From Natronospirillum sp965602035 (GTDB lineage: Bacteria; Pseudomonadota; Gammaproteobacteria; Pseudomonadales; Natronospirillaceae): a stretch of DNA of 64,000 bases. The notes below the pieces were generated by a model. The model made no database searches and had not been told where the DNA came from. It saw only the letters and a program-made list of their open reading frames with translations. The stretch covers positions 1,240,001 to 1,304,000 of the forward strand of contig OZ271919.1 of the NCBI GenBank assembly GCA_965602035.1, in the 5' to 3' direction. Each line of letters opens with the position of its first letter. Position 1 is the stretch's first letter. Shown here in pieces: positions 1-12,215 of the stretch. Made by a program: the position numbers and the translations under genes.

Positions 1-1
1 G

Positions 2-769
2 GCCAGCAAGGCGCTCTACGACTTTGTGTGGCACGAATACTGCGACTGGTACCTTGAGCTCAGCAAGCCGGTATTCTGGGATGAAAACGCAACGGACGCA
101 CAGTTGCGCGGTACCCGCCATACGCTGATTCAGGTACTCGAAACCCTTCTGCGCCTGGCGCACCCGATCATGCCGTTCATCACCGAGGAAATCTGGCAGT
201 CCATTCGGGACCTGGCGGGCAAGGAAGGCGACTCCATCATGCTGCAACCCTACCCCGAACCGGACAGCCGCGAGCACGACGCATCAGCCGAAGCCGATAT
301 CGAGTGGGTGAAAGGCGTCATTGTCGGTGTGCGGAATATCCGGGGTGAGATGAATATCGCACCGGGCAAAGCCATACCCGTGCTGCTGCAAAACGGTTCT
401 GCCGAAGACAAACAACGGCTCGACAACAACCGGACTTTCCTGACCAAGCTCGCCAAGCTTGATACGGTTACCTGGCTGGCTGACGGCGACGAGGCACCAC
501 TGGCTGCCACTGCGCTGGTAGGCGATATGCAGGTACTGGTTCCTATGGCCGGGCTTATCGACGTGGCCGCTGAAAAAGCACGCCTCGGCAAGGAAATCGA
601 CAAGACCGCAAAAGATCTGGAGCGGGTCAGGAACAAGCTCGGCAACGAGAAGTTTACAGCCAATGCGCCGGCCGATGTCGTGGCCAAGGAGCGCGCCAAA
701 GCCGACGCTGCAGAGAACTCACTGAAGCAGCTGCAGGCTCAGCTGGATCGCATTGCCCAACTCGGTTGA
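2..769 (+). CDS. valS: Valine-tRNA ligase, C-terminal part (5' end outside window)
   Basis: This is the last 255 residues of valyl-tRNA synthetase, the cytosolic enzyme that charges tRNA-Val. The reading frame is open from base 2 and ends at a TGA at 767-769. The visible part covers the class I anticodon-binding helical domain (AHPIMPFITEEIW, typical of ValRS/IleRS/LeuRS). The final 65 or so residues form the charged coiled-coil arm that is characteristic of ValRS and contacts the tRNA elbow. The catalytic HIGH and KMSKS motifs lie upstream of the window. I see no clear intrinsic terminator after the stop. Confidence 0.95.
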   Translation, partial: ASKALYDFVWHEYCDWYLELSKPVFWDENATDAQLRGTRHTLIQVLETLLRLAHPIMPFITEEIWQSIRDLAGKEGDSIMLQPYPEPDSREHDASAEADIEWVKGVIVGVRNIRGEMNIAPGKAIPVLLQNGSAEDKQRLDNNRTFLTKLAKLDTVTWLADGDEAPLAATALVGDMQVLVPMAGLIDVAAEKARLGKEIDKTAKDLERVRNKLGNEKFTANAPADVVAKERAKADAAENSLKQLQAQLDRIAQLG

Positions 770-961
770 CCGGTGCATTTAAGCCAAACGCCGGAGCTGC
801 CGTGCAGTTTTCCAGATAGAGGCTGCGTCCAAAAACGTAATGAGCGATGGACTGGCAAGGCAAATTTCGACAAGAGAGCCGAGTTCACTTTGAGTAAATG
901 AGAATCTCGCGGAGAAATTTAACGCTGCCAGACCGAGCGCAATAGTTTTTGGTCGTACCCT

Positions 962-1858
962 TCAGGCGCTAGTGCGCAACCGATCCAGTGCCTCGCGCTC
1001 CAATTGGCGTGCCCGCTCCCGACTGACACCCAGTTGATCCGCGATCTCGCGATACCCCACGGCATCCCGCTGATCAATCCCGTACCTGAGTGTCAGCACG
1101 CGCCTCAGCCGGTCTGGCAGGCCATCGAGAATCTGCTGAACCATTCGCCTCGAGTCAATCCTCTCGAACGACTCCGTACCGTTGTCGTCACCCAACTGCA
1201 CGGTGGCATCCGGATCATCAAGCGACACAGTATCCCGGGACAGCAACACCCGACTCTGGCGATCACTCGTCCCTGATTCAGTGCGCTCGTCCCAGGCTTT
1301 CTGCAGTGCGCTCAACGGTGTCCGCACCGTGAAACCCTTCTGCTTCAATGCCAGCGAGATCGACTGCTCAATCCAGAAATGCGCATAGGTTGAAAACCGG
1401 AAATTCTTGCGGGGATCGAACAGATCGATCGCCCGCATCAGCCCGACATTGCCTTCCATGACCAGGTCGCTGTGGTCCATGCCCTGTGGCATCTTGCGCA
1501 ACGCGATGCGAATAACCATCCGCTGGTTGTGCAACAGCAGCAACTCCCGAAGCGACTTGAGCACCTTCCATCGCCGCGCGAGTGCGGCGCACTTCTGTGC
1601 GTCCTGCTCTGTGAATGCCAGCCAGCAGGCATGAGTGTCACGATCAGTACGCCACAGTGGTTGCTGTGAATCCATCAGAGCGGACACAGCTTCCCTCGCC
1701 CGCCTCAGATAGGCCGACGTTGACAACCCGGATTCCCACGCCTGCAACCTGGCGCTGAGCCGGATGAGCGCAAACAACAGCCGTCTTTGCCGTGTTGCCG
1801 ACAGCGCCGGGTATTCAGTGGCCATATTCGAGAACCAGATTCTCTGCTCATCGTGCAT
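962..1858 (-). CDS. Alternative sigma-70 family RNA polymerase sigma factor
   Basis: A 298-residue sigma factor of the RpoS/RpoD/RpoH superfamily. Region 2 is clear near residues 115-190: it has the DLVMEGNVGLMRAIDLFDP core-binding helix and the FRFSTYAHFWIEQSI -10 recognition/melting segment. Region 4 lies in the last 60 residues (LPDRLRRVLTLRYG and GVSRERARQLEREAL, the -35 helix-turn-helix). Region 3 is weak, and no RpoD-type region 1.1 is seen, so this is a non-housekeeping sigma. It is not a clean match to RpoS or RpoH. Start choice is uncertain: ATG at 1858 is used here, but a GTG at 1918 or an ATG at 1825 is possible, and none has a good Shine-Dalgarno. It is divergent from a MerR-type regulator 92 bp away, which suggests a regulator/sigma pair. 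Confidence 0.85.
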   Translation of the reverse strand: MHDEQRIWFSNMATEYPALSATRQRRLLFALIRLSARLQAWESGLSTSAYLRRAREAVSALMDSQQPLWRTDRDTHACWLAFTEQDAQKCAALARRWKVLKSLRELLLLHNQRMVIRIALRKMPQGMDHSDLVMEGNVGLMRAIDLFDPRKNFRFSTYAHFWIEQSISLALKQKGFTVRTPLSALQKAWDERTESGTSDRQSRVLLSRDTVSLDDPDATVQLGDDNGTESFERIDSRRMVQQILDGLPDRLRRVLTLRYGIDQRDAVGYREIADQLGVSRERARQLEREALDRLRTSA

Positions 1859-1950
1859 AGCAATACCAAACCAAAATTGACTATCAGTACGTATGCACAA
1901 AGTGCGACGAAAGATCACCGAACTGGGATAATTCGACTGGAAACTGAGAC

Positions 1951-2787
1951 ATGAATGAGACGCTATACTTCAGTATGTCAGAAACCAGCCGACGGGCGAG
2001 AGTGGCTACTGCAACCCTGCGTAAATGGGCATCACGGTACAACATTGATGCCAGCCACCGCTCCCCCGGCGGCCACCGACTGTATTCCGAGCAGGACATA
2101 GAGCGGCTGCAACGAGTCAGTGAATTGAAAGCCCGTGGCTGGGCGCTTCAGGACCTGGCAGAAATGACATTGGACGAGCTGCAGCGCATGACACCGCTGG
2201 AATCGTCCGAGGACATCCCGGGGCTCATTACGTTCTGCGGCCCCCGTGTTGTGGATGATTTCAGTCCGTGGTTCGCCGACCGGGCCAGGGTCATTGATGA
2301 ATCCGAAGTCAATCTCGCGACCGGCGTCCTGATATGGGAAGTCGGCTCGCTGAGTGACCAGCATGTCAGCCGTGTGCAGCGTCTGACTCAGGCGGGCGTA
2401 CCGGTGCTGGTGGTTTACCACTACGCCCTGAAACGGCGCCTGCAACAACTTGAAGCCGAGGACGTAACAGCGGTATCCGGGCCGCTGACCTGGCACACAT
2501 TGATGAAATGGCTCCTCGACCAGAGCCCGAAGCCCTTATTTTCCGACGACGAACTGAAGCAGCTGCGTACCAGCGAACCTGTGCTCGAGTGCGAATGCCC
2601 GCAGCACCTTGCGGAACTGCTCATCAAGCTGCGCGAATTCGCCGAGTATTGCCAACAGTGCAGCATGGACTCCCCCGTGCAGGCGGAGCTTCATCAAAGG
2701 CTGTACCACTGGACACTGGCGGCTCAACGTCCACTGGAATCCGGACTCACCGCTGTCATTGCGAATGAGCCTGGAATCAGACGGTAG
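1951..2787 (+). CDS. MerR-family transcriptional regulator with a Rossmann-like C-terminal domain
   Basis: A 278-residue protein. Residues 10-80 are a MerR-type winged helix (ARVATATLRKWASRY, then SPGGHRLYSEQDIERLQ). The arrangement RYN(I)...SPGGHRLY resembles the CarH/LitR light and B12 sensors rather than the metal sensors. The C-terminal 190 residues include an alternating beta-alpha stretch (GVLIWEVGSLSDQHVSRVQ...GVPVLVVYHY) that could be a cobalamin-binding-like Rossmann fold. I do not see the DxHxxG cobalamin signature, so B12 binding is not supported. It lies divergently beside a sigma factor gene. Control of that sigma gene is inference from position. ATG 1975 is an alternative start. 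Confidence 0.7.
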   Translation: MNETLYFSMSETSRRARVATATLRKWASRYNIDASHRSPGGHRLYSEQDIERLQRVSELKARGWALQDLAEMTLDELQRMTPLESSEDIPGLITFCGPRVVDDFSPWFADRARVIDESEVNLATGVLIWEVGSLSDQHVSRVQRLTQAGVPVLVVYHYALKRRLQQLEAEDVTAVSGPLTWHTLMKWLLDQSPKPLFSDDELKQLRTSEPVLECECPQHLAELLIKLREFAEYCQQCSMDSPVQAELHQRLYHWTLAAQRPLESGLTAVIANEPGIRR

Positions 2788-2806
2788 CCGGCGAGCCGGG
2801 TGGTGA

Positions 2807-3259
2807 TCACTCACCCACTGGGGAAAACTCCCAGTCGTGTCCCGCGCTCGTCCGCAGTATCAACGTTGATTCGGTCACGCTATAGCGGTTCGGGCTCTGC
2901 AGGGTGTCCAGAAACCGGTTTGCCAAACGACCGACCACCGGCCGGTCATAATGGCACAGTCGACGTGAAGAGGCAGCACTCTCCAGCCGGAAATAATCGG
3001 GCCGTTCCCTGTAGCGGCCATTCCAGCGGTTGCACCCTACCTCACCATAGGCCGTACCGTCGTCGTTGAGACGCATGGTCAGCGGCACCTGGTCGGGGTC
3101 GATATCGATCATGAATCCGTTCTGCCTGACCTGGTTCAGCACCCAGGTTTTACCGACCAACAAATCCCGAGCGGTAACGCCATCGGAGCCCGCAACCGAC
3201 GAGCAGGCGATACCCGTAATCCCGATCGATACCAGCAGCAGTAAACGAACCATGGTCAT
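2807..3259 (-). CDS. META-domain (HslJ-like) lipoprotein
   Basis: A 150-residue exported protein. A short hydrophobic signal (VRLLLLVSIGITGIAC) ends in a plausible lipobox cysteine near residue 19. The remainder matches the META/HslJ fold: LLVGKTWVLNQV at the start, LRLND-like DDGTAYGEVGCNRWNGRY in the centre (the GxxGCNxxxGxY hallmark), and a C-terminal strand after TLILR. Function is unknown; HslJ homologues are linked to stress and novobiocin resistance. The start codon overlaps the stop of the upstream protease gene (ATGA), so the two are probably translated as one operon. The convergent MerR-type gene ends 19 bp away. Confidence 0.75.
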   Translation of the reverse strand: MTMVRLLLLVSIGITGIACSSVAGSDGVTARDLLVGKTWVLNQVRQNGFMIDIDPDQVPLTMRLNDDGTAYGEVGCNRWNGRYRERPDYFRLESAASSRRLCHYDRPVVGRLANRFLDTLQSPNRYSVTESTLILRTSAGHDWEFSPVGE

Positions 3260-4215
3260 AGTTGAACTCTCTGCCTTCTGGCTCTTGTGCGCTGATTTGC
3301 CGCAAATAATGAAATGCCGCCGAGAGTGACCAGAAAAAACAGCCCGATTGGGCTGTGCCAGGCACCGATGAGAGTGTTGTCGTTCGAGTCATTGTTTTCA
3401 ATGCGGCGAGGTCCCGCCGGCTCACTCAACCCTGTGTTATCCATTATCCATTGGTTGTATTGAGATACCCGGGTATATACGCCAGGCAAATCCTGCTTAG
3501 CGCATGGGTCAGGCCCCCAACTTACGATACCCACAATTACGTTCTCATAGTCCGGTTCGTTCAGCACTAGTGCCCCTCCGCTATCCCCACTGCAGGAGTC
3601 AGTTCGGTAGTCATTTCCGTAGGCGCACAACATGTTCTCGGTAATCTGAGTGTCAGTCGACCAATTTCCACAACTGGACAACCGAAGTTCACCTTTTTGT
3701 AACTTTTCTGGTTGGCTCCCAGACGAGTCAATGCCCCAACCGGAAACCGTCGCACGTATACCCGATTTCTCAAATTCCAAGCTCTGCGGATTAAGCCACT
3801 TGATTGAATCACGCCGATCAGAACCAAGTGCTAATGACGTTTTCAGCTTTACCAGAGCGATATCATTGTCAAATAAGCGATTTGTTTCACTTACATCGCT
3901 CTCGGACACATAATCTGGATGAATTAATATAGACTCGGCATCTGCAAGATCACCCGTAGTCCTGTCGGTTGTTCGAGACAACACTTGAACATTGCCAGCA
4001 TCCTCATCGATAAGGCAATGCGCGGCCGTGAGCACATAGTTTTCAGAGATTATTGCTCCCCCGCAAAAATTATCTCCTAAAACTGCTACCTGCCACGGAA
4101 ATTCGCTCGAGCCAGCTTGAGAACCTCCGATAATCCGTGGAGCAACGTTGAACGCATGGGCGGTAGTAGCCACGAAAAGAACGATAAATGACAGGGACCA
4201 GATTAGAGGTCGCAT
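3256..4215 (-). CDS. Secreted trypsin-like serine protease with C-terminal membrane anchor
   Basis: A 319-residue S1-family (chymotrypsin fold) protease. A signal peptide of about 21 residues (LIWSLSFIVLFVATTAHA) is followed by a short propeptide and the activation junction RIIGG. The catalytic triad is visible: His in VLTAAHC, Asp in DNDIALVKL and Ser in CSGDSGGALV. The C-terminus carries a hydrophobic segment (IGLFFLVTLGGISLF) followed by basic residues. This is the layout of rhombosortase-processed surface proteases such as the Vibrio Ves proteins, although a clean GlyGly motif is missing. The gene reads clearly richer in A/T than its neighbours and uses less common codons, which hints at horizontal acquisition. 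It is co-transcribed with the META lipoprotein. Confidence 0.88.
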   Translation of the reverse strand: MRPLIWSLSFIVLFVATTAHAFNVAPRIIGGSQAGSSEFPWQVAVLGDNFCGGAIISENYVLTAAHCLIDEDAGNVQVLSRTTDRTTGDLADAESILIHPDYVSESDVSETNRLFDNDIALVKLKTSLALGSDRRDSIKWLNPQSLEFEKSGIRATVSGWGIDSSGSQPEKLQKGELRLSSCGNWSTDTQITENMLCAYGNDYRTDSCSGDSGGALVLNEPDYENVIVGIVSWGPDPCAKQDLPGVYTRVSQYNQWIMDNTGLSEPAGPRRIENNDSNDNTLIGAWHSPIGLFFLVTLGGISLFAANQRTRARRQRVQL

Positions 4216-4608
4216 ATTGACTGCTCCGACCGACTCTGCAGACAGTATAGAGAATTCAGCCGGATGCTCCTACCGCAAAGCAATAAAGGTGGGCCATGCC
4301 GTCCATGGCAATCGAAGCAGACTCTCCGAGGCATCCCTGCCAACCCGAGAACCATGGTAGATCAGAGCCGTGTCTGTGTAACTGAAAGAACATGCCCCAA
4401 AATGGCTCCTTGAGTGACATGTTTCTGCAGGTTTTGCGCGCCGGCGCAAGCCCCTGGTCTATTTGTTGTAGGCCGTGAGCTCGCTCACGCATTTGCAAGT
4501 AGCACGGTCAGCCGCTCTCCGGCGACTGTGCAGCGGCCTCCCTGCGTGGGCAAGCCCACCGCCTACAATCGGAGGCCGGTCAGGTCGTTATCAGTCAGCC
4601 TGATAAAC
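4216..4608. other. Intergenic region between protease gene and rRNA operon terminator
   Basis: A stretch of about 390 bp with no convincing coding frame. It holds the upstream region of the protease gene and the pair of inverted REP-like units at 4468-4566 annotated separately. Nothing else is recognised. Confidence 0.6.
4468..4566. repeat. Inverted pair of REP-like palindromic units (BIME-like)
   Basis: Two 23-bp units face each other. The unit at 4468-4490 begins GTAGGCCGTGAGC and contains a GTGAGC/GCTCAC hairpin. The unit at 4544-4566 is, on the minus strand, GTAGGCGGTGGGC with a matching GTGGGC/GCCCAC hairpin. They differ at three or four positions, some of them compensatory within the stem. 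A third, partial relative is at 28851-28871. The layout is that of a bacterial interspersed mosaic element placed in an intergenic region. Confidence 0.65.
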
Positions 4609-4642
4609 AAAACCCCCGACACCTTGAGGTGCCGGGGGTTTT
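4609..4642 (-). terminator. Intrinsic terminator of the rRNA operon
   Basis: On the minus strand, a GC-rich 13-bp stem (AACCCCCGGCACC paired with GGTGTCGGGGGTT, one G-U pair) with a 4-base loop runs into a T tract. It begins 11 bp past the 3' end of the 5S gene, as expected for the end of an rrn operon. Confidence 0.85.
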
Positions 4643-4653
4643 CTCTATTAAGC

Positions 4654-4770
4654 GCTTGACGATGACCTACTCTCACATGGGGAGACCCCACACTACCATC
4701 GGCGATGCGCTGTTTCACTGCTGAGTTCGGGATGGAGTCAGGTGGTTCCAGCGCTCTATGGTCGTCAAGC
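4654..4770 (-). rRNA. rrf: 5S ribosomal RNA
   Basis: A 117-nt gene on the minus strand, last in the operon. The two ends pair through GCTTGACGA/TCGTCAAGC. The conserved 5S internal segments (CCGAACTCAG, GATGGTAGTGTGGGG) are present. Its 5' end lies 201 bp after the 23S 3' end. Exact termini are estimated from the terminal helix. Confidence 0.93.
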
Positions 4771-4971
4771 AAAGCGGTTGATGTTTCGGTGCGGCTCAGC
4801 CCTTTGTGTTCGGACTCGGGGCCACACCCATCAGTTCGGGTCGATGCGAAGTTCTTCTGTGTCACACATTTAACATAAGCTCTTAACTCAAGCGCCGATG
4901 ACAAGACATCACCGTGTGTCGCTCTCGTTGTGACTCTCTGCGCCTGGGTCTTTGCACCACAGTCTATAGAG

Positions 4972-7866
<2,895 letters not shown>

Positions 7867-8179
7867 TCCATAGCCTGCGGCCATGCAGCCCACAACAGAG
7901 CTCTATCACGATCTCACACCGGCGCTTGAGTTAAAAACTCATGCAATGTGTATCACATCTGGCACAGTCGTCGTCGCTCACGCGATGACCACTGCCCCAG
8001 ACTCTGAATCACTTCTTGAGAAAAAGTGAATTCAGGAACTTCGCATCGAATTGTTAAAGAACCGGTCCGACTCTGTCGGGCCGTATGGCGCCGCCAAGGC
8101 GGCTTCGGCCTACAACACGGCAGGCCAACAACCAAAACCAGAATATTCGTGTGAACGCTTGCCGGAACGGCAGTGCGTT
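7867..8179 (-). other. 16S-23S internal transcribed spacer without tRNA genes
   Basis: A 313-bp spacer. I find no cloverleaf or TTCGA T-arm on the transcribed strand, so the usual tRNA-Ile/Ala or tRNA-Glu is absent. A boxA-like antitermination sequence (TTCTTTAACAATTCG on the minus strand, near 8046-8060) is present. A REP-like palindrome sits at 8087-8112. Confidence 0.75.
8087..8112 (-). repeat. REP-like palindrome inside the rRNA spacer
   Basis: On the minus strand the unit reads GTAGGCCGAAGCCGCCTTGG followed by CGGCGC. It is nearly identical to the unit at 46545-46570 and related to the one at 46497-46522, so it belongs to a dispersed family rather than being an rRNA processing stem unique to this operon. 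Confidence 0.6.
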
Positions 8180-9718
<1,539 letters not shown>

Positions 9719-9957
9719 AAAACAAAACACCACAGTGATAGCCACTACTCAGCTGCCACCACCGCAGCGCTTACATCACGCTCAGCATCGTCACCTAAAA
9801 TCGAAACTCTGATACTAAAAAGCATCAAATGAATTCGAACAGTCACTTGCTGAATTTCTTGGCTACTGCCTCATCCAACAAGCGCCCACACGAATGTTCT
9901 GGCTGATTGTATAAAGATCTCAGGGAGTAACTCTGCCTCCCCGTTAGCGTGGCGCGC

Positions 9958-9985
9958 ATTCTACACCGCAATGCCACACTGTCAA
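9958..9985 (-). promoter_or_regulatory. rRNA promoter, proximal (sigma-70)
   Basis: On the minus strand: -35 TTGACA (9980-9985), 16-bp spacer, -10 TAGAAT (9958-9963), followed by a GC-only discriminator (GCGCGCC). The 16-bp spacer and GC discriminator are the hallmarks of growth-rate and ppGpp-controlled stable-RNA promoters. Confidence 0.85.
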
Positions 9986-10099
9986 CCGGAACCTTGCGCT
10001 TTTTTCGTGTGCCGTCAGCTACTTACAAACCGACAGACACACCGCTCAAGGCCCTGCTCCCTGCCCCGCCGACCAAGGTCTGCGTGTCAGGGAGCGCGA

Positions 10100-10127
10100 A
10101 TTATAGACCTCTGCCCGAGGGAGTCAA
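10100..10127 (-). promoter_or_regulatory. rRNA promoter, distal (sigma-70)
   Basis: On the minus strand: -35 TTGACT (10122-10127), 16-bp spacer, -10 TATAAT (10100-10105), then the discriminator TCGCGCTCC. It is arranged as a tandem with the promoter at 9958-9985, 142 bp upstream of it, as in E. coli rrn P1/P2. Confidence 0.85.
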
Positions 10128-10206
10128 CGGTTAATCCGAACAATCTAATCCGATTCACGTCACAACGTGCCAATAAACGCACGACGGCTACCCGTCTCAC
10201 CCCTTC

Positions 10207-10274
10207 GGGGAGTCGTCGAAAACAGGACGTTTTCGTCGCAGGGCTACAGGGATGTATGTACGCCCGGTCCCCGG
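10207..10274 (+). repeat. 68-bp dispersed element, copy A
   Basis: This 68-bp block recurs at 28924-28991 in the opposite orientation with three mismatches. It contains an internal hairpin (CGAAAAC ... GTTTTCG). It lies between the rRNA promoters and the 3' end of sspB, i.e. in a promoter-free convergent-type gap. In one frame both copies read as SRRKQDVFVAGLQG, but no start or gene structure supports coding. Confidence 0.75.
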
Positions 10275-10354
10275 AGGGGTGGCCGGGTGGCACGTCCGCA
10301 CTCAAATTATCGCGACGTTCCGTCGCTCCTACATCCGGGATGGGATGCAGGGTA

Positions 10355-10789
10355 TTATTTAACGACTTTGAGGTTGGGACGCTTGTCACCCGACTTCGGC
10401 GGGTCATCGTTGCCGCCATCCGACGGTGGTGTCGGCGGCGTGGGGCCGGAATCCGGCTTCACATCAAACATCATGCCCTGGCCGTTCTCCCGCGCAAAAA
10501 TAGCCAGCACGGCCCGACAGGGCACCCGGATATCCTGCAACTGGCCGCCGAAAGTGGCAGAAAACAGGATATCCTCATTCCCGAGATTGAACGATTCCAC
10601 CGCCCGTGGTGCCACGCTCAAGGTGATCTTGTCATCCTGAACATAGTCCACGGGCACCTGTACCCCCGCGATGTCCGCCCGGACGGTCAGGTACGGCGTA
10701 CAGCCATTATCGACAATCCAGTCATACAGAGCACGCAGCAGGTACGGCTTGTTGTCTGTCATCGGTGGCTGCTCGTTCTGATCACTCAC
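10355..10789 (-). CDS. sspB: ClpXP protease specificity-enhancing factor SspB
   Basis: A 144-residue adaptor that tethers ssrA-tagged proteins to the ClpXP protease. The N-terminal 110 residues match the SspB substrate-binding fold (KPYLLRALYDWIVDNGCTPYL ... VPVDYV ... FSATFGG). A flexible proline/glycine/aspartate-rich linker (about residues 115-135) leads to the C-terminal ClpX-docking tail RPNLKVVK, which is intact. It starts 8 bp inside the 3' end of sspA, so the two are translationally coupled as in other gammaproteobacteria. Confidence 0.95.
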   Translation of the reverse strand: MSDQNEQPPMTDNKPYLLRALYDWIVDNGCTPYLTVRADIAGVQVPVDYVQDDKITLSVAPRAVESFNLGNEDILFSATFGGQLQDIRVPCRAVLAIFARENGQGMMFDVKPDSGPTPPTPPSDGGNDDPPKSGDKRPNLKVVK

Positions 10790-11411
10790 GCATTTCGCCT
10801 TCTACTTCTGACAGGCTTTCCTTGAACGAGGGCCGATCAAAGACCCGCTTCATGTACTGCTGAAGATGCTTGTCGGCACGGTCTTCGATATCGATACCCA
10901 GGTCCTGCAGCCGCCACAATATCGGTGCCACGCAGCAATCAACCAGGGTGAAATCCTCGCTCATGAAATATGGCTTCTCACCAAAAATCGGCGCAATACT
11001 GATCACGCTCTCGGCAAGCTCGGTGCGCGCCTTTTTGACTTCCTCGCGGTTCTTGCTGGTAACAATCAGGTCAACCAGACGGCTCCAGTCACGCTCTATG
11101 CGGTGGATATAGAGGCGGCACTCGGCGCGCGAGACCGGGTAGACCGGTAACAGAGGCGGATGCGGAAACCGCTCGTCGAGATATTCCATCATGACATTGG
11201 GCTCGTACAGCACCAGGTCACGATCGACCAGAGTTGGCAGTGAGTTGTACGGGTTGATGTCAGAAACTTCGCCCGGTACGTCGTCGGGATCACTGTCGAC
11301 GATATCGACGGTCACGCCCTTTTCAAATAATACGATGCGGACCCGGTGGCTGTAATGAGACGCCGGATCCGAAAAGAATGTCATGGATGACCGCTTGGCC
11401 ACTACGCCCAT
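10782..11411 (-). CDS. sspA: Stringent starvation protein A
   Basis: A 209-residue GST-fold protein that binds RNA polymerase during stationary phase and starvation. The thioredoxin-like N-terminal half (FFSDPASHYSHRVRIVLFEKG, NPYNSLPTLVDRDLVLYE) and the helical C-terminal half (FTLVDCCVAPILWRL) match SspA. The conserved surface PHP-type segment appears as HPPLLPVYP. It lies downstream of petABC, separated by an intrinsic terminator at 11434-11475, and it overlaps sspB. Confidence 0.94.
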   Translation of the reverse strand: MGVVAKRSSMTFFSDPASHYSHRVRIVLFEKGVTVDIVDSDPDDVPGEVSDINPYNSLPTLVDRDLVLYEPNVMMEYLDERFPHPPLLPVYPVSRAECRLYIHRIERDWSRLVDLIVTSKNREEVKKARTELAESVISIAPIFGEKPYFMSEDFTLVDCCVAPILWRLQDLGIDIEDRADKHLQQYMKRVFDRPSFKESLSEVEGEMRE

Positions 11412-11433
11412 GTAGATTCCCCCAACTCGTTAT

Positions 11434-11475
11434 AAAAAAACGGACAGCCCCGGTACTCCCGAAGCTGACCGTCTG
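11434..11475 (-). terminator. Intrinsic terminator after petABC
   Basis: On the minus strand, a 9-bp stem (ACGGTCAGC/GCTGTCCGT, one mismatch) with a 15-base loop is followed by seven T residues. It separates petC from sspA, so sspAB probably has its own promoter or depends on readthrough. Confidence 0.7.
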
Positions 11476-11498
11476 TTGTTCAACCGGCAAGAACTGGC

Positions 11499-12215
11499 TT
11501 ACCGTACGTCTTTCCAGAGCTCGCGGTACAGCAACCACGCGAATACCAGCAGCACACTCAGGAAGGCCAGAACAAACCAGCCCATGCGTTCGCGCGTGGC
11601 CTGAATGGGCTCCCCCATGTACTCCAGGAAGTTGGCAAGGTCATACGCGACCTGGTCGTACTCATCGGGCGCCATTGAACCCATGGAGACGTACTCGGCG
11701 CAATCCCCATGGTCGGGTGCCTCGGCACAAAGCCCCTGCAGGTTGTACAGCACATGCGGCATACCGGTATTACTGAACACCGCATTGTTCACCCCGTACG
11801 GGCGCGTCGGGTCCTCGTAGAAGCTTTTCAGGAACGTATAGATCCAGTCCGGCCCGCGTACCCGGGCAACGTTGGTGAGGTCCGGCGGCGCCGCACCGAA
11901 GAACTGCCGGCCCTGGTCTTCGCTCATGGCTGAGGTCATCAGGTCACCAATCGCATAATCGCCGTCGAGCAGGTACTGCTCGAACAGGTCCTCTGGAATC
12001 CCCAGGTCCTGCGCCACACGATTGTAGCGACCGTACTCAAGTGAGTGACACCCGATACAGTTCTCGAAGAACAACTGCGCACCACGCTGAAGCGACGGCT
12101 TGTCGTTCATGTCCGTTTCAATGTGATCCAGCGCCACATCTTCGCCGGCAGCCCAGGCCTGACCGGCACCCAACACTACGAGTGTCGCCAACAGTATTGA
12201 AGGGATAGTTCTCAT
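11499..12215 (-). CDS. petC: Ubiquinol-cytochrome c reductase, cytochrome c1 subunit
   Basis: A 238-residue periplasmic, membrane-anchored cytochrome c1 of the bc1 complex. It accepts electrons from the Rieske protein. A cleavable signal (PSILLATLVVLGAGQAWA) precedes the globular domain. The haem c motif is CIGCH near residue 54, with RYNRVAQDLG after it. The C-terminal anchor is near residues 210-230 (FVLAFLSVLLVFAWLLYREL). The start overlaps petB by 4 bp. Confidence 0.95.
   Translation of the reverse strand: MRTIPSILLATLVVLGAGQAWAAGEDVALDHIETDMNDKPSLQRGAQLFFENCIGCHSLEYGRYNRVAQDLGIPEDLFEQYLLDGDYAIGDLMTSAMSEDQGRQFFGAAPPDLTNVARVRGPDWIYTFLKSFYEDPTRPYGVNNAVFSNTGMPHVLYNLQGLCAEAPDHGDCAEYVSMGSMAPDEYDQVAYDLANFLEYMGEPIQATRERMGWFVLAFLSVLLVFAWLLYRELWKDVR

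Larger units (their letters stand above)
9719..10206 (-). other. rRNA operon leader and promoter region
   Basis: About 490 bp with no believable coding sequence. It contains the two sigma-70 promoters listed separately and about 240 bp of AT-rich leader before the 16S 5' end. The leader is expected to hold antitermination and RNase III processing elements. I did not resolve the processing stem with confidence. Confidence 0.7.
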
